Assembly (NCBI RefSeq): GCF_000745425.1
Contig: NZ_JQJH01000003.1
Span: forward strand, 248,001-312,000
Origin: Beijerinckia mobilis
GTDB taxonomy: Bacteria > Pseudomonadota > Alphaproteobacteria > Rhizobiales > Beijerinckiaceae
Direction: 5' to 3'
DNA length: 64,000 nt
Each line of letters starts with the position of its first letter. Position 1 is the first letter of the stretch. Below the pieces are notes generated by a model, which was not told where the DNA came from, made no database searches, and was given only the letters and a program-made list of their open reading frames with translations. The position numbers were made by a program, and so were the translations under genes. This document shows, piece by piece, positions 54,762-64,000 of this stretch.

Positions 54762-55115
54762 ATCTGCGCCTTTCTACTTGAAATCACTTCGAGAGAGAAT
54801 GTGTTCCGGTTCTGGAACTGCCCTGCGCAATATATCATTCCATCAAAGCGGCGGTGTCTCCGCCGGACATTGAATCGAGGGGAAGACTATCAGCTTCCCG
54901 TGGAGTGGGCGAGAGGACCATTCGACGCCCATGCCGATAGTGAAATACACCGAAAGTATAGGATCGCGTATGCCGTCAATCCATTGCAGACATACTCAGC
55001 GTCAAAACACTATGAATTGCAGAAATCTTCATCTTGTATTCTTTGGTGGCCATGCCGACGCCAATCCGGCTCGCCATCCCACTGATTCCGCGATGATGGC
55101 GAGCGCGCCAGGTGA
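54762..55115. other. intergenic stretch upstream of the arylsulfatase gene
   Basis: About 350 bases containing the sulfatase promoter and the 3' flank of the aminopeptidase gene. No gene or structured element is supported. Confidence 0.45.
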
Positions 55116-57776
55116 TCAGTTTTCCGTCAGCCAACGATCAATCTGAGGGATCACGTCCCTGCGCAGCCGCGCACGCATGCGGATGGTATCCTCAGCCTTG
55201 AGGACGTCGTGCCGGGCTGAGGCGGGAATGTATTTTTCCGCAAATGCGTGGAGCTGATCGGCGCGTGCCGGATCGGCCGAGGGCGAGGCAACATCGCCAT
55301 AAAGCTGGTAGCGCTGGAGCGAATCGAGCCGGTTCTTAAAGAACGCCCTATGCTCGGTAGCGAAGGCCCAAGTCAGGTCAGGGTCCGCCTGCGCTGCGAT
55401 ATAAAGCATGTACGGCCCGCCGGTGACGGGGATTTCGTCGGTCAGCGTCAGTGCCAGTGCCTGTTTCAGGATCGCCGGGTCGGTCGCGGTCGCGAGTGCG
55501 AAATCGAGATGCAGCTTCTGGAGCGAATCGGTGTCGGCCGCCGCCATCTTCCGCAATTGTTCGAACGTCGCATGATCGGCGTTCTGCGCCGTCACCGCGA
55601 TCACGGCACGCGCTGTGGACCCGCTGGCAGCGGCGGGGTCGGTGAGCATCGCCTCGAATTGACGATGCGCTTCGGCGATCACCGCCTTGTCGCCAAAATG
55701 GCCTAGCGTTCGGATCAGCGTGTTCCGTAACATGCCCGCATTGTCCGATTCGCCGGCTTTGTCATCGAAGCCGAGCCCCTCGAACTCGAGATTGAGCAGC
55801 CCGCGCGCATAAGCACGGAAGGCATCGCGCTGTGGTCCCGGCGCGTAGATGGCATCGATCGTATGGAGCTTCTGCGCCAGCCGATCCCATACGATGGGAT
55901 CGGCAGAGACAGGCAGCTTGCGCGTCAGATCGAGGAAATCCGCCGCGCCGCCATCGCCCGAGGTGGCGAGCGCCCAGGTATCGGAAAACAGGCCAAGCTG
56001 ATCGGCCACCGGCACGTGCGCGAAACCAGCCGCCAGTCTGGTCATCTGACTTTTGGTGTGGCAGGTGCGAAAATAGCCGATTTGCCCAGCATTGACGATC
56101 AAAGGAGCGGTGCCGCGAGCGGCCAGAGGCACCGAATTGGTACTGGTCACTGTGATGCGCTGCTCAGCCGCAGGTTGGCCGAGCGGAGCAGTGATCACGG
56201 GTACCATCCAGCTGCGCGGCTGTTTGGAGGCAGCATCCAGCCCGAAGCGCCCCTGCGTCAATGACAGTGCCCCGTCTGTCTCGCTTTCCTTGATAAGAGG
56301 CACGCCGGCCTGTTGCGTGAAATCCTTGCTAATCTGCACGATCGGCTTTCCGGACGATGCCTGGATTGCCTGGAAAAGCGCGGCCGTGGTGGCGTTGCCA
56401 TAGGCGTGCGCAGCCAGATAATTGTGAATACCGGTACGGAAATTGTCCGATCCGGCGTAGGCCTCGATCATCCGGATTACGGCAGCGCCCTTTTGGTAGG
56501 TAATCACATCCCCGATCCGATTGACCTGGTCGATCGTGTCCGCCTGTTCCACCACCGGGTGGGTGGAGGCAAGCGCGTCCGTGGTCAAGGCATTGTCACG
56601 GCTGGCCGTGAATTGTAGCCAGACATGCCATTCGGGATGGATGGTGTCGGTCGCCTTATTTTCCATCCATGAGCCGAAGCCCTCGTTCAACCAAAGGTCA
56701 TCCCACCAGCTCATCGTGACCAGATCGCCGAACCATTGATGCGCCATCTCATGCGCGACGACCATGTAGACATTCTGCTTGTCCGCATCGGTCGCAGTCT
56801 TGGGATTGATGAGCAGATCGCTCTCGAAATAGAAGATCGCGCCCCAATTCTCCATCGCGCCGAAACTGCCCGAGCCCGGGCCGCCGATCAGATCGAGCTT
56901 GGGTAGCGGGAAGTTGATCTCGAAATATTGATTGTAAAAGCGCAGGATATGGCCGGCCGCATCGAGCGCGTAGCGTGCCTGATCGGTAGCACCCCGGCGC
57001 ACGATGACGCCCACGTCCACCCCGTCCACATCCTCGTGGATGCGCTGCATATCGCCGATGCCGAGATACAAAAGATAGGACGACATCTTCGGCGAGGGCT
57101 GGAAGGTGACACGCTTCATGCCGCCCACCACCTCCGTTTGCCGTGCGATCGGCATGTTGGAAACGACGAATTGGCCCATGGGCGCCGTCACCGTAATGTC
57201 GAAGACCGCCTTCATGTCAGGCTGGTCGAAACAGGGGACAAAGCGGCGCGCGTCCGCCGCCTCGAACTGGGTGGCGAGCATCCGCTTCTTGCCTTGTGGC
57301 GTATCGTAGTCGAGCGCGAACAGCCCCTGGCCGCTGGTGTTGATCTTGCCGTGGTAGGCCAGATCCAGCGTATAATGGCCCACTATCAGCGGCTTTGCGA
57401 AGGTGAAGGTGGCGGTCTGGAAGGTCGGGTCATAGCGGATCGTGGCCGTGCCGACGCCGACCAGTTCGGCATTATCGATCTGCAGGTCGAACACATTGAG
57501 CGTAATGGTTGGTGTTGCCGCGTGAACATCGAGCGTGATGCCAACGGTACCTGAGAAGGTCAACTTCTGTGCGTCTGGAACCACCGCGATATCGTAACGC
57601 ACGGGCGTGACCGTGCGCGGTAGTTGTGCTTGATGTAACCTAACTTCCCTGGGCTCGGGGGGCGCAGCCTGCGCCATGGCGGGCATTGTAAGCGCGAGAA
57701 GGCCGGCGACCGCGGTGGCGACGACAAGCGCAGCGCAGGCCGAGGGGGATTCGAGCATGGAGCAATTTGCTGGCAT
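55116..57776 (-). CDS. M1-family aminopeptidase, exported
   Basis: An 886-residue zinc metallopeptidase of the aminopeptidase N family, removing N-terminal residues from peptides. A hydrophobic signal (ALVVATAVAGLLALTMPAMA) directs it to the periplasm. The substrate motif GAMEN is at 306-310, and zinc ligands lie in HEMAHQWFGDLVTMSWWDDL, continuing to NEGFG (His342, His346, Glu365; catalytic Glu343). A C-terminal ERAP1-like helical domain follows. It lies between two sulfatase genes, transcribed with the first but separated from it by 350 bases. Confidence 0.95.
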   Translation of the reverse strand: MPANCSMLESPSACAALVVATAVAGLLALTMPAMAQAAPPEPREVRLHQAQLPRTVTPVRYDIAVVPDAQKLTFSGTVGITLDVHAATPTITLNVFDLQIDNAELVGVGTATIRYDPTFQTATFTFAKPLIVGHYTLDLAYHGKINTSGQGLFALDYDTPQGKKRMLATQFEAADARRFVPCFDQPDMKAVFDITVTAPMGQFVVSNMPIARQTEVVGGMKRVTFQPSPKMSSYLLYLGIGDMQRIHEDVDGVDVGVIVRRGATDQARYALDAAGHILRFYNQYFEINFPLPKLDLIGGPGSGSFGAMENWGAIFYFESDLLINPKTATDADKQNVYMVVAHEMAHQWFGDLVTMSWWDDLWLNEGFGSWMENKATDTIHPEWHVWLQFTASRDNALTTDALASTHPVVEQADTIDQVNRIGDVITYQKGAAVIRMIEAYAGSDNFRTGIHNYLAAHAYGNATTAALFQAIQASSGKPIVQISKDFTQQAGVPLIKESETDGALSLTQGRFGLDAASKQPRSWMVPVITAPLGQPAAEQRITVTSTNSVPLAARGTAPLIVNAGQIGYFRTCHTKSQMTRLAAGFAHVPVADQLGLFSDTWALATSGDGGAADFLDLTRKLPVSADPIVWDRLAQKLHTIDAIYAPGPQRDAFRAYARGLLNLEFEGLGFDDKAGESDNAGMLRNTLIRTLGHFGDKAVIAEAHRQFEAMLTDPAAASGSTARAVIAVTAQNADHATFEQLRKMAAADTDSLQKLHLDFALATATDPAILKQALALTLTDEIPVTGGPYMLYIAAQADPDLTWAFATEHRAFFKNRLDSLQRYQLYGDVASPSADPARADQLHAFAEKYIPASARHDVLKAEDTIRMRARLRRDVIPQIDRWLTEN

Positions 57777-58584
57777 TCCTCCTCACAGATCAGAGTTATG
57801 CACGCGATTTTTTATGTACGTGTCAAAGCGAGCCAAAGCCCTTCGCTGGCACAAGCCTAAAAGGCGATCAGACCGTTTCCAGAGACGCTTTCAAACGCGG
57901 GATGGCCGCAATTGGCCGCATTTTCACCAGGCCGTCGTGATCATAATAAGTTTTGCGTGCGTCCGAGGGTGTGCCCGGCGTAGCATGAAATTCTGCGCCC
58001 GCATGTCATCGGTCCGTTTGCTGTCTCGTCAGGCCCGTAGAACCCCTGACCAAAGGATTGGATCCTCGGCTTTTTCAGATTTCGTTAACCATTTGGTTTC
58101 CAAAGCAAATAAACAGCAAATCATTTTGCTGGCGGATGGTCCATGGGCCGATAAAGCCGAAGCCTTGCACAGACACAGCATGGCCTACTTCACCATGAAA
58201 TGGTCGTTCTCAATGCTTTGCTGCATGTGTTTGGTGACATGGCAGATGGAATTCTTGCGCAACAGGCCTTCCTTCTTTGCCACTTTGATGATGGGTGGGA
58301 AGGTTTGGACACCCTCGGTGCCAACGCTGTCAGATACAAGGAGCAGCTCGTCTTTCGTCATCTTGTGGAAGAAGCGTCTGCCGGCAGCAAGATCACGCTG
58401 CACTGTCAAAGGGAAGCGAACCGGCTCCTCTGCTTGTCAATCGCCCGGTATAAATACCGCTATTGGCCACGGATCTGCTTCTAAGGCTCGTTGACAGGGA
58501 TCGAGACTTAAAATACCTTAAATATTGTATATTATAATTGTATATTTCTGATGTAATTTTTGTTTGAGATGGAAGGGCGACCAC
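57777..58584. other. 800-base region without a confident gene
   Basis: Open frames overlap on both strands (for example plus 57676-58494 and minus 58185-58409), but none has a ribosome-binding site, domain motif or signal peptide I recognise. The last 80 bases are AT-rich and should hold the promoter of the second arylsulfatase gene. It may be decayed DNA. Confidence 0.45.
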
Positions 58585-60945
58585 GTGACGACAAACGCTC
58601 TGGTTCTGCTTCTTTTCAGTTTTGTGATGGTCTCGTCGCCTGTCACTTTCGCAGGAGAACATGGCCCGACGAATGATGGCTTTGATCGCACGGAATTGCC
58701 GCTTTCGTTGCCACCTTTTAAGGGTGTGATCGGGAAGACCTACAAGGAAAGCAAGGAAGACTGGCCTCGCGTTCCCACCCCGCCACAGGGCGCGCCGAAT
58801 GTCGTGGTCATCCTGCTGGACGATGTCGGCTTCGGCCAAAGCTCGACCTTTGGCGGCCTCATTCCCACCCCGAGCCTCGACCGGCTGGCCGCGGAAGGCC
58901 TTCGCTACAACCGTTTCCACACCACCGCCATTTGCGGACCGTCACGCGCCGCGCTTCTGACCGGGCGCAATCATCATGATGCCGGCAACGGTTTTCTCAT
59001 GGAATGGGCGACCGGCTATCCGAGCTACACGACGATGATTCCGCGCGAGACCGCGACTATCGCCGAAGTGTTGAAGGATAATGGATATGCCACCTGGTGG
59101 TTCGGCAAGAACCACAATACGCCGGATTGGGAAACATCCGTCGCCGGTCCCTTCGACAGATGGCCGACAGGCATGGGGTTTGATTATTTCTACGGCTTCA
59201 ATGCCGGCGAGACGCATCAATATTATCCGACATTGTTCGAGAATACTGTTCCGGTGGAGCCGCCTTCGTCGCCGGAAGAAGGCTATCACTTCATGACGGA
59301 CATGACCGATCGTGCCATCGCCCGGATGAAATATTCGAAATCGGTCGCGCCGAACAAACCCTTCTTCATGTATTTCGCTCCGGGCGCCATGCATGCCCCG
59401 CATCATGTCACCGCCAAATGGCGTGACCAGTTCAAGGGCAAGTTCGACATGGGCTGGGATAAATATCGCGAGCAGGTGTTTCAGCGCCAGCTCGCGATGG
59501 GCATTATCCCGCCAGATACCAAGCTCACGCAGCGTCCCGATTGGGTGCCGGCCTGGGATAGTCTGAGCGACCAGCAGAAGAAACTCTACAATGCGCTTTT
59601 CGAGAATTACGCTGGTTACTTCGCCTTCACCGATCACGAGATCGGGCGGCTGCTCGACGCCATCAAGAAGCTGCCGGATGCCGACAATACGCTGATCCTC
59701 TACATCGTTGGTGACAATGGCGCGTCATCGGAAGGGGGACCGGATGGCACATTGAATGAAATCAAGAGCCTGAGCGGATTGCCGACGAGCATCGAGGAAA
59801 CCCTGGCGCATCTTGACAAGCTGGGTGGACCGGAAAGCGAACCGCATTATCCCGTCGGTTGGGCTTGGGCCGGCAATACGCCGTTCCAATGGGTCAAGCA
59901 GGTGGCCTCACACCTCGGCGGCACACGCAATCCTCTCGTCGTGAGCTGGCCTGCCCGGATCAAGCATGACGACAAACCGCGGGATACATTCCTCCATCTC
60001 GTGGATGTGATGCCGACGATTCTCGAGGCAGCGCATATACCGATGCCGGAGGAGGTCAATGATGTCGAGCAGAAGCCGCTCGCCGGCAAATCCTTCCTTG
60101 CAAGCTTCACCGACCCGCATACCACCGGCCGCTCGGAACAATATTTCGAAATCTTGAGCAATCGCTCCGTCTATCTCGACGGCTGGAAAGCCAATGCACA
60201 GCACACTTTGCCGTGGCGGCAGGACCTTGCCCCTGGCAATTGGGACAAGGACAAGTGGGAGCTCTACAATCTCGATAAGGATTTTTCCGAGGCTAACGAT
60301 CTTGCCAAGGATCAGCCCGCGAAGCTCGCGGCGATGAAGGCCGAGTTCGACGTGCTGGCGGAAAAATATCATGTCTATCCGCTGGATGACCGCGGCGCGG
60401 CGCGCCTCGTGACGCCGAAACCGCGGCCGCCGGGCTCGGATCCCGCGGCCACGCAATTCACCTATTATGCTGGAGCAACCCGTCTTCCGGAGACTGCGGC
60501 GCCGCCGATGAAGAATCGCAGCTGGACGCTGACCGCCGATATCAAAACGGAAGGTGTCAAGACGAATGGTGCCATCATGAGCTTTGGCGGAGTGGCTGCG
60601 GGGATGACCTTTTACCTGAAGGATGGTCTGCCGATCTTTGATTATAATTATTTCGAGGATCATGCCGTCATAAAAGGGGACAAACCAGTTCCTGTCGGCG
60701 CGGCCAAGATCGGACTGGCTTTTGATTACGCCGGTGGTGGTCAGGGCAAGGGCGCCAAAGTCACGATCAAGGTCAATGGCGATGAGGTTGCGGCGGGCGA
60801 TATTCCCGCGACTGTACCGGGCCGTTTCGGTGTTGATACTTTCGACATCGGGCAGGACGGCGGCCAACCTGTGACCTTCGCCTATAAGCCACCTTTTAAA
60901 TTCACCGGTGAGATCGACAAGGTTGTCATCGACCTGAAGAACTGA
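58585..60945 (+). CDS. periplasmic arylsulfatase (second copy)
   Basis: A 786-residue type I sulfatase, close in layout to the one at 52.4-54.8 kb. The GTG at 58585 follows GGAAGGG and opens a clean signal peptide ([20 protein letters not shown]); a TTG at 58564 is in frame but spoils it. Metal binding is [13 protein letters not shown], and the maturation motif is [19 protein letters not shown] with Cys117 as formylglycine precursor. [17 protein letters not shown] gives further ligands. The C-terminal beta-sandwich ends DKVVIDLKN. The difference CGPSR versus CSPTR keeps the C-x-P-x-R rule. A stem-loop follows the stop. Confidence 0.94.
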   Translation: MTTNALVLLLFSFVMVSSPVTFAGEHGPTNDGFDRTELPLSLPPFKGVIGKTYKESKEDWPRVPTPPQGAPNVVVILLDDVGFGQSSTFGGLIPTPSLDRLAAEGLRYNRFHTTAICGPSRAALLTGRNHHDAGNGFLMEWATGYPSYTTMIPRETATIAEVLKDNGYATWWFGKNHNTPDWETSVAGPFDRWPTGMGFDYFYGFNAGETHQYYPTLFENTVPVEPPSSPEEGYHFMTDMTDRAIARMKYSKSVAPNKPFFMYFAPGAMHAPHHVTAKWRDQFKGKFDMGWDKYREQVFQRQLAMGIIPPDTKLTQRPDWVPAWDSLSDQQKKLYNALFENYAGYFAFTDHEIGRLLDAIKKLPDADNTLILYIVGDNGASSEGGPDGTLNEIKSLSGLPTSIEETLAHLDKLGGPESEPHYPVGWAWAGNTPFQWVKQVASHLGGTRNPLVVSWPARIKHDDKPRDTFLHLVDVMPTILEAAHIPMPEEVNDVEQKPLAGKSFLASFTDPHTTGRSEQYFEILSNRSVYLDGWKANAQHTLPWRQDLAPGNWDKDKWELYNLDKDFSEANDLAKDQPAKLAAMKAEFDVLAEKYHVYPLDDRGAARLVTPKPRPPGSDPAATQFTYYAGATRLPETAAPPMKNRSWTLTADIKTEGVKTNGAIMSFGGVAAGMTFYLKDGLPIFDYNYFEDHAVIKGDKPVPVGAAKIGLAFDYAGGGQGKGAKVTIKVNGDEVAAGDIPATVPGRFGVDTFDIGQDGGQPVTFAYKPPFKFTGEIDKVVIDLKN

Positions 60946-60959
60946 GGGAAAGGGTTTTT

Positions 60960-60985
60960 GTCCCGTGAGTTTTGCTTCACGGGAC
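60960..60985. terminator. stem-loop between convergent genes
   Basis: GTCCCGTGA (60960-60968) pairs with TCACGGGAC (60977-60985) around an eight-base loop, with TTTTT just before it. It lies 15 bases after the arylsulfatase stop and 17 bases from the end of the converging gene, so it can serve either transcript. Confidence 0.6.
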
Positions 60986-61002
60986 CATCTTCTCGCGCCG
61001 AT

Positions 61003-61383
61003 TCAGCTGCGGAAACGGCCGCCGAAGTTGAGTTCCTCGTGCTCGATCTTGTTCCATTCGTCGTTCAGATCCGCGACTGTTTGATAGAAGGGATTGTCAC
61101 AGTCGGGAAAGAATTGCCGGCGGGTCAAGTCGACGATGCGTTGTCCATTGATCTGGACAAGGAAATGAACCCAATATTGCTGATCGGCGACGGCATACCA
61201 GCGCTCGTCCGCATCGGGCGCCTTCGTGCGCAATCCCTCGCAGCGGAGCACTTGCGCATACGATCCCTTTGATCTCAAACTATCGGCAAGCCGGTGAGAA
61301 ACGCCACGACAACGGTTGTAGTAATTATCGAGTGTATCAGCACTCTGTTGAATCAATAATGTGTCCTCGGCGGCGCTTGCCAT
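61003..61383 (-). CDS. small protein with papain-like Cys-His-Asp pattern
   Basis: A 126-residue protein without signal peptide. It shows the order NRCRGVSHRLADSLRSKG (cysteine at the start of a helix), WYAVADQQYWVHFLVQING (His on a strand) and QRIVDLTRRQFFP (Asp followed by an LTxxQF turn). This is the layout of papain-like/transglutaminase-like cysteine hydrolases and of some deamidase toxins. The ATG at 61383 follows GAGG at seven bases and is preferred to an upstream ATG at 61428. It converges on the second arylsulfatase gene. No partner or immunity gene is visible. The function is unproven. Confidence 0.65.
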   Translation of the reverse strand: MASAAEDTLLIQQSADTLDNYYNRCRGVSHRLADSLRSKGSYAQVLRCEGLRTKAPDADERWYAVADQQYWVHFLVQINGQRIVDLTRRQFFPDCDNPFYQTVADLNDEWNKIEHEELNFGGRFRS

Positions 61384-61428
61384 GGCGAGACCTCGTTGTT
61401 CGTGAAAAGGGCTGCCTGAGAACGGCAA

Positions 61429-61959
61429 GATATTGGGATGCCAAATTTGAGTATACCAAGACAGGGAGAGACCGAGTGTAGCGTCCCGCCGAAGGCGGGC
61501 AGATCGCGTAACGGTTATTGTATAGGAACAGTTCTTCAGAGCATTTTCTGATAACGTTTGAATCGCTTAGTGATTCTATTGCATTGAAAATACTAAGTTT
61601 TTAGAGTAGGGTGTTGCTGGATATATCGTGGCGCTCTGGGATCAAATCCTTGGGAAGCGAGAATAAATGCACGTGAAACCGGCTACGCTCTTCCCTTATG
61701 CGGCGTCGTGATCATCACGGGCACATCTGGCTCCTCATATCAATCCAGACGGCCGGTTCCGAAGGGATATATGATAATACGCAATAAGTGGACCATTTCT
61801 ATGAAGGTGGCGCTGGTCATGGCTGATTTTCTCGCAAGGGCCGGGAAACCTCATTTTTAAACGGCCCCGGTTTCAACGAAGGTTTTGCCTCGCGGGATCA
61901 TGCGGCGCGTGATGGCTGCGCTGTCTTGATGCTGCATCAAGCTTGAGGCTGATGATCCA
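61429..61959. other. intergenic region with short palindromes
   Basis: No supported gene. CCCGCC-GAA-GGCGGG forms a hairpin at 61485-61499. AGAGCATTTTC at about 61538 resembles the start of the degenerate repeat at 42124. The stretch 61540-61640 is AT-rich. Confidence 0.45.
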
Positions 61960-62682
61960 CTACAGACCCATACTATCCGCGAGTGCCCCGAAATCCGGCA
62001 CATCGATGTCCCATTGTCCGTCGGCGACGAGATCCGTCGTCTGACCGGGACCATGTTCCATAGGGCGGGCGACGAAAGCCGTGCGCATTCCGCAAGACTG
62101 AGCGGCTCTGAGATCATCATTATGCGCGGCGACCATGCAGATCTCTTCCGGATCGAGCATGAGAATTTCCGCCGTCCGCAGATAGGCGCGCGGTTGCGGC
62201 TTGTAGGCTTGCGCCACTTCGGCCCCGAGAATCGCGTCCCATGGCAGATCGGCCCGTTTCGCCATATCGATCATCAAGCGGACATTGCCATTTGATAAAG
62301 GCGCGATGATCAATCGCGATTTCAGCCGCCTCAAGCCCGCGACGCTGTCCGGCCATGGATCGAGGCGATGCCAGGCCAGCGTGAGCGCGTCGAGCTCTTG
62401 CGAGGGCAGGGCGCTTGTTTCAAATCCGAATGTCGGCAGAATCGTTTCGAGATTTTCACGATGCAGGATATCAAGCGGAACGAACGGCCTACTACCGTTG
62501 CGCACCGCCTCCATGGCGGGAGAGTAAAGGGCGCGCCAGGCATCTGCGAAGGCGAAAGGGTCGAGATCCTGCCGTTGGTGCCGCGCGAAAAAGGCCTGTG
62601 CCTCGCGCGCGATACTGGTGCGCCAGTCAACCACCGTTCCGAAGACGTCGAAAACCATGGCGCGGATGCCTGCCAAACCCAT
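61960..62682 (-). CDS. haloacid dehalogenase, type II (HAD superfamily)
   Basis: A 240-residue cytoplasmic HAD hydrolase that removes halogen from short 2-haloacids in characterised members. The nucleophile Asp12 is in AMVFDVFGTVVDW, motif II is IIAPLSNGNVR, the lysine lies in AQAYKPQPRAYL, and the acidic end is MVAAHNDDLRAAQSCGM. Residues fit the type II group (L-2-haloacid dehalogenase), but many such genes act on other substrates. It is divergent from crcB with 57 bases between the starts. Confidence 0.9.
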   Translation of the reverse strand: MGLAGIRAMVFDVFGTVVDWRTSIAREAQAFFARHQRQDLDPFAFADAWRALYSPAMEAVRNGSRPFVPLDILHRENLETILPTFGFETSALPSQELDALTLAWHRLDPWPDSVAGLRRLKSRLIIAPLSNGNVRLMIDMAKRADLPWDAILGAEVAQAYKPQPRAYLRTAEILMLDPEEICMVAAHNDDLRAAQSCGMRTAFVARPMEHGPGQTTDLVADGQWDIDVPDFGALADSMGL

Positions 62683-62739
62683 GCGCTTATCCTTTCCCTT
62701 TATCCTCGTGTTATGATCAGGACCGGATTATAAACATCC

Positions 62740-63135
62740 ATGCGTGACATTCTGCTCGTCTTCGTCGGCGCGGGCTCGGGCGGCCTCCTGCGCCATTTTC
62801 TCAATCAGTTCGGCTTGAGAATTGGCCTCCGCCTGGGATGGACCGCCTTTCCATGGATGACCTGTTTCATCAATGTCACCGGTTCGTTTGCCATGGGGCT
62901 CCTCGTCGGTTCGCTTGCGGGCTATGGTGACGGACGCTGGCAGCAATCCTTGCGGCTGTTCCTCGCCACCGGCGTTCTGGGCGGCTATACGACCTTTTCC
63001 ACCTTCTCCCTTGAGAATAGCGTGTTGATCGAAAAGGGGGCTATCGGAATTGCTGCCCTTTATACGGCTCTCTCGCTTGGTTTTGGCCTTGGCGGCGTGT
63101 TCCTCGGCCTGCTTCTGACTCGGAGTTCGACGTGA
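62740..63135 (+). CDS. crcB: fluoride channel CrcB/Fluc
   Basis: A 131-residue four-helix membrane protein that exports fluoride as a dual-topology dimer. The diagnostic blocks are GAGSGGLLRHFLNQ near 11-24, FINVTGSFAMGLLVG with the essential Asn, and GVLGGYTTFSTFSLEN with the paired phenylalanines lining the pore. No fluoride riboswitch fits in the short upstream gap. Its stop overlaps the GTG start of the pseudouridine synthase gene (GTGA at 63132-63135). Confidence 0.95.
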   Translation: MRDILLVFVGAGSGGLLRHFLNQFGLRIGLRLGWTAFPWMTCFINVTGSFAMGLLVGSLAGYGDGRWQQSLRLFLATGVLGGYTTFSTFSLENSVLIEKGAIGIAALYTALSLGFGLGGVFLGLLLTRSST

Positions 63136-64000
63136 GCGCGAAAACCCTGATGGTCGATGCGGATGAGGAAGGGATGCGTCTCGACCGCTGGTTCAAGCGG
63201 CGCGTCCCCGATCTTTCTCTCTCGCATCTCAACAAGATCGTGCGGACGGGCCAGGTGCGTGTGGATGGCGCGCGGGTCAAGACAGCGACGCGGCTTGCCG
63301 CCGGCCAGAGCGTACGTGTGCCGCCGCTTGATCTGCCGGACCAGCCGCCGGTCGCCAAGCCGGCGATCATTCCCGCCGATGCGCAGGCCCTGCGCGAAAT
63401 GACCCTGTTCGAGGATCGCGATCTCATGGTCTTGAACAAGCCCTTCGGCCTCGCCGTGCAGGGCGGTTCCGGCATGACGCATCATCTCGATAAAATGCTC
63501 GCTTCCCTGCCGAATGAGCGGGGCGACCGGCCGGTTCTGGTGCATAGGCTCGATCGTGATACTTCGGGTGTTTTGCTTATCGCAAAGACGCGGCGCATGG
63601 CGGCGGAACTCGGCGAAATCTTCCGGTCGCGGCAGGCCCGGAAAATCTATTGGGCCGTGGTCGAGGGCGTGCCCAAACCGGCGCAGGGCCGCATCTCGCT
63701 CTATCTCGCCAAAGGTGAGGGGATGGAGGAGAAGCGTGGGCCAAATCGGGATAAAAAGACGGCGGACTCGGAGGCGCGCGCCGGCCTTGAAAAGATGCGT
63801 GTCGCTAAACATGGCGACGAGGATGCGCGCCATTCGGTGACCTATTATGCCATCGTCGACAAGGTCCCCTCGCGTCTCGCCTGGCTCTCGATGAAGCCCA
63901 TTACTGGCCGCACGCATCAATTGCGCGCTCATGCGGAAGCCATCGGCCATCCGATCATCGGCGATCCGAAATATGGTCTGAAACCGAAGGATGATCCCCG
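63132..64000 (+). CDS. RluA-family pseudouridine synthase (RluC-like), cut by the window end
   Basis: 289 codons of an rRNA pseudouridine synthase without stop. The GTG start overlaps the crcB stop. An S4 RNA-binding domain comes first (MRLDRWFKRRVPDLSLSHLN; GQVRVDGARVKTATRLAAGQ), then the catalytic domain with the nucleophile Asp in VLVHRLDRDTSGVLLIAKTR and the later motif KPITGRTHQLRAHAEAIGHP. S4 plus this motif fits RluC/RluD enzymes that modify 23S rRNA. A charged insert (EGMEEKRGPNRDKKTADSEA) lies between. The C-terminal end is missing only because the window stops. Confidence 0.93.
   Translation, partial: MSAKTLMVDADEEGMRLDRWFKRRVPDLSLSHLNKIVRTGQVRVDGARVKTATRLAAGQSVRVPPLDLPDQPPVAKPAIIPADAQALREMTLFEDRDLMVLNKPFGLAVQGGSGMTHHLDKMLASLPNERGDRPVLVHRLDRDTSGVLLIAKTRRMAAELGEIFRSRQARKIYWAVVEGVPKPAQGRISLYLAKGEGMEEKRGPNRDKKTADSEARAGLEKMRVAKHGDEDARHSVTYYAIVDKVPSRLAWLSMKPITGRTHQLRAHAEAIGHPIIGDPKYGLKPKDDP

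Noticed and set aside
57676-58494. Plus-strand open frame of 272 codons running from the aminopeptidase start into the gap
   Set aside because: It starts inside the antisense of the aminopeptidase gene, has no ribosome-binding site, and is rich in Ser/Arg/Cys without any recognisable domain.

Overview
The window looks like chromosomal DNA of an alphaproteobacterium of the order Hyphomicrobiales (Rhizobiales), most likely near the Beijerinckiaceae. I infer this from moderate-to-high GC, conserved neighbourhoods (ppx/gppA-rlmE, DUF1674 beside rsmB, HAD dehalogenase-crcB-rluA), an imuA-imuB-dnaE2 mutagenesis cassette with an alphaproteobacterial direct-repeat LexA box, and frequent GTG/TTG starts. 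No ribosomal RNA or marker gene fixes the genus.

Left part (1-16 kb): glutathione synthesis (gshA), a drug/metabolite transporter with a histidine-rich tail, an MFS exporter, and an iron/cobalamin-type ABC importer (binding protein, permease, ATPase) that begins next to the decayed tail of a TonB receptor. Then come a Tat-exported beta-carbonic anhydrase, an unknown conserved protein, an MgtC-like protein, a DcaP-like porin, OsmC, a LuxR-type regulator and an isolated trpB.

Middle (16-38 kb): mostly housekeeping genes. These are a membrane histidine kinase, a uracil-DNA glycosylase family protein, Ppx/GppA, RlmE, a DHA2 exporter, guaB, a MAPEG protein, two different RsmB-type rRNA methyltransferases, a secreted choloylglycine-hydrolase-like amidase, tRNA-Val, a YeeE/YedE pair and a polysaccharide flippase. 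A three-gene minus-strand cluster (TonB receptor, metal-complex binding protein, and a protein starting with an IDDTD motif as in TiaS-like proteins) lacks its own permease and ATPase. It may use those at 4.5-6.3 kb.

Accessory part (38-50.3 kb): an orphan phage-type lysis cassette (GH108 muramidase with a membrane anchor, three small membrane proteins, an SGNH hydrolase) directly behind an intrinsic terminator. It is followed by the SOS-regulated imuA-imuB-dnaE2 operon, a decayed IS3 orfA fragment, and a pair made of a small secreted four-cysteine protein and an aerolysin/ETX-MTX2-like pore-forming protein. This is the most unusual locus in the window.

Right part (50-64 kb): tRNA-Thr, an NDUFA9-like reductase, tRNA-Leu, two large periplasmic arylsulfatases flanking an M1 aminopeptidase, a small protein with a papain-like Cys-His-Asp pattern, a type II haloacid dehalogenase, the fluoride channel crcB and an RluA-type pseudouridine synthase cut by the window end.

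Dispersed non-coding structure: two copies of a multi-hairpin palindromic repeat (about 4.0 and 29.9 kb) with probable partial relatives at 1.5 and 31.6 kb. All functional statements rest on reading the sequence; no database search was run.
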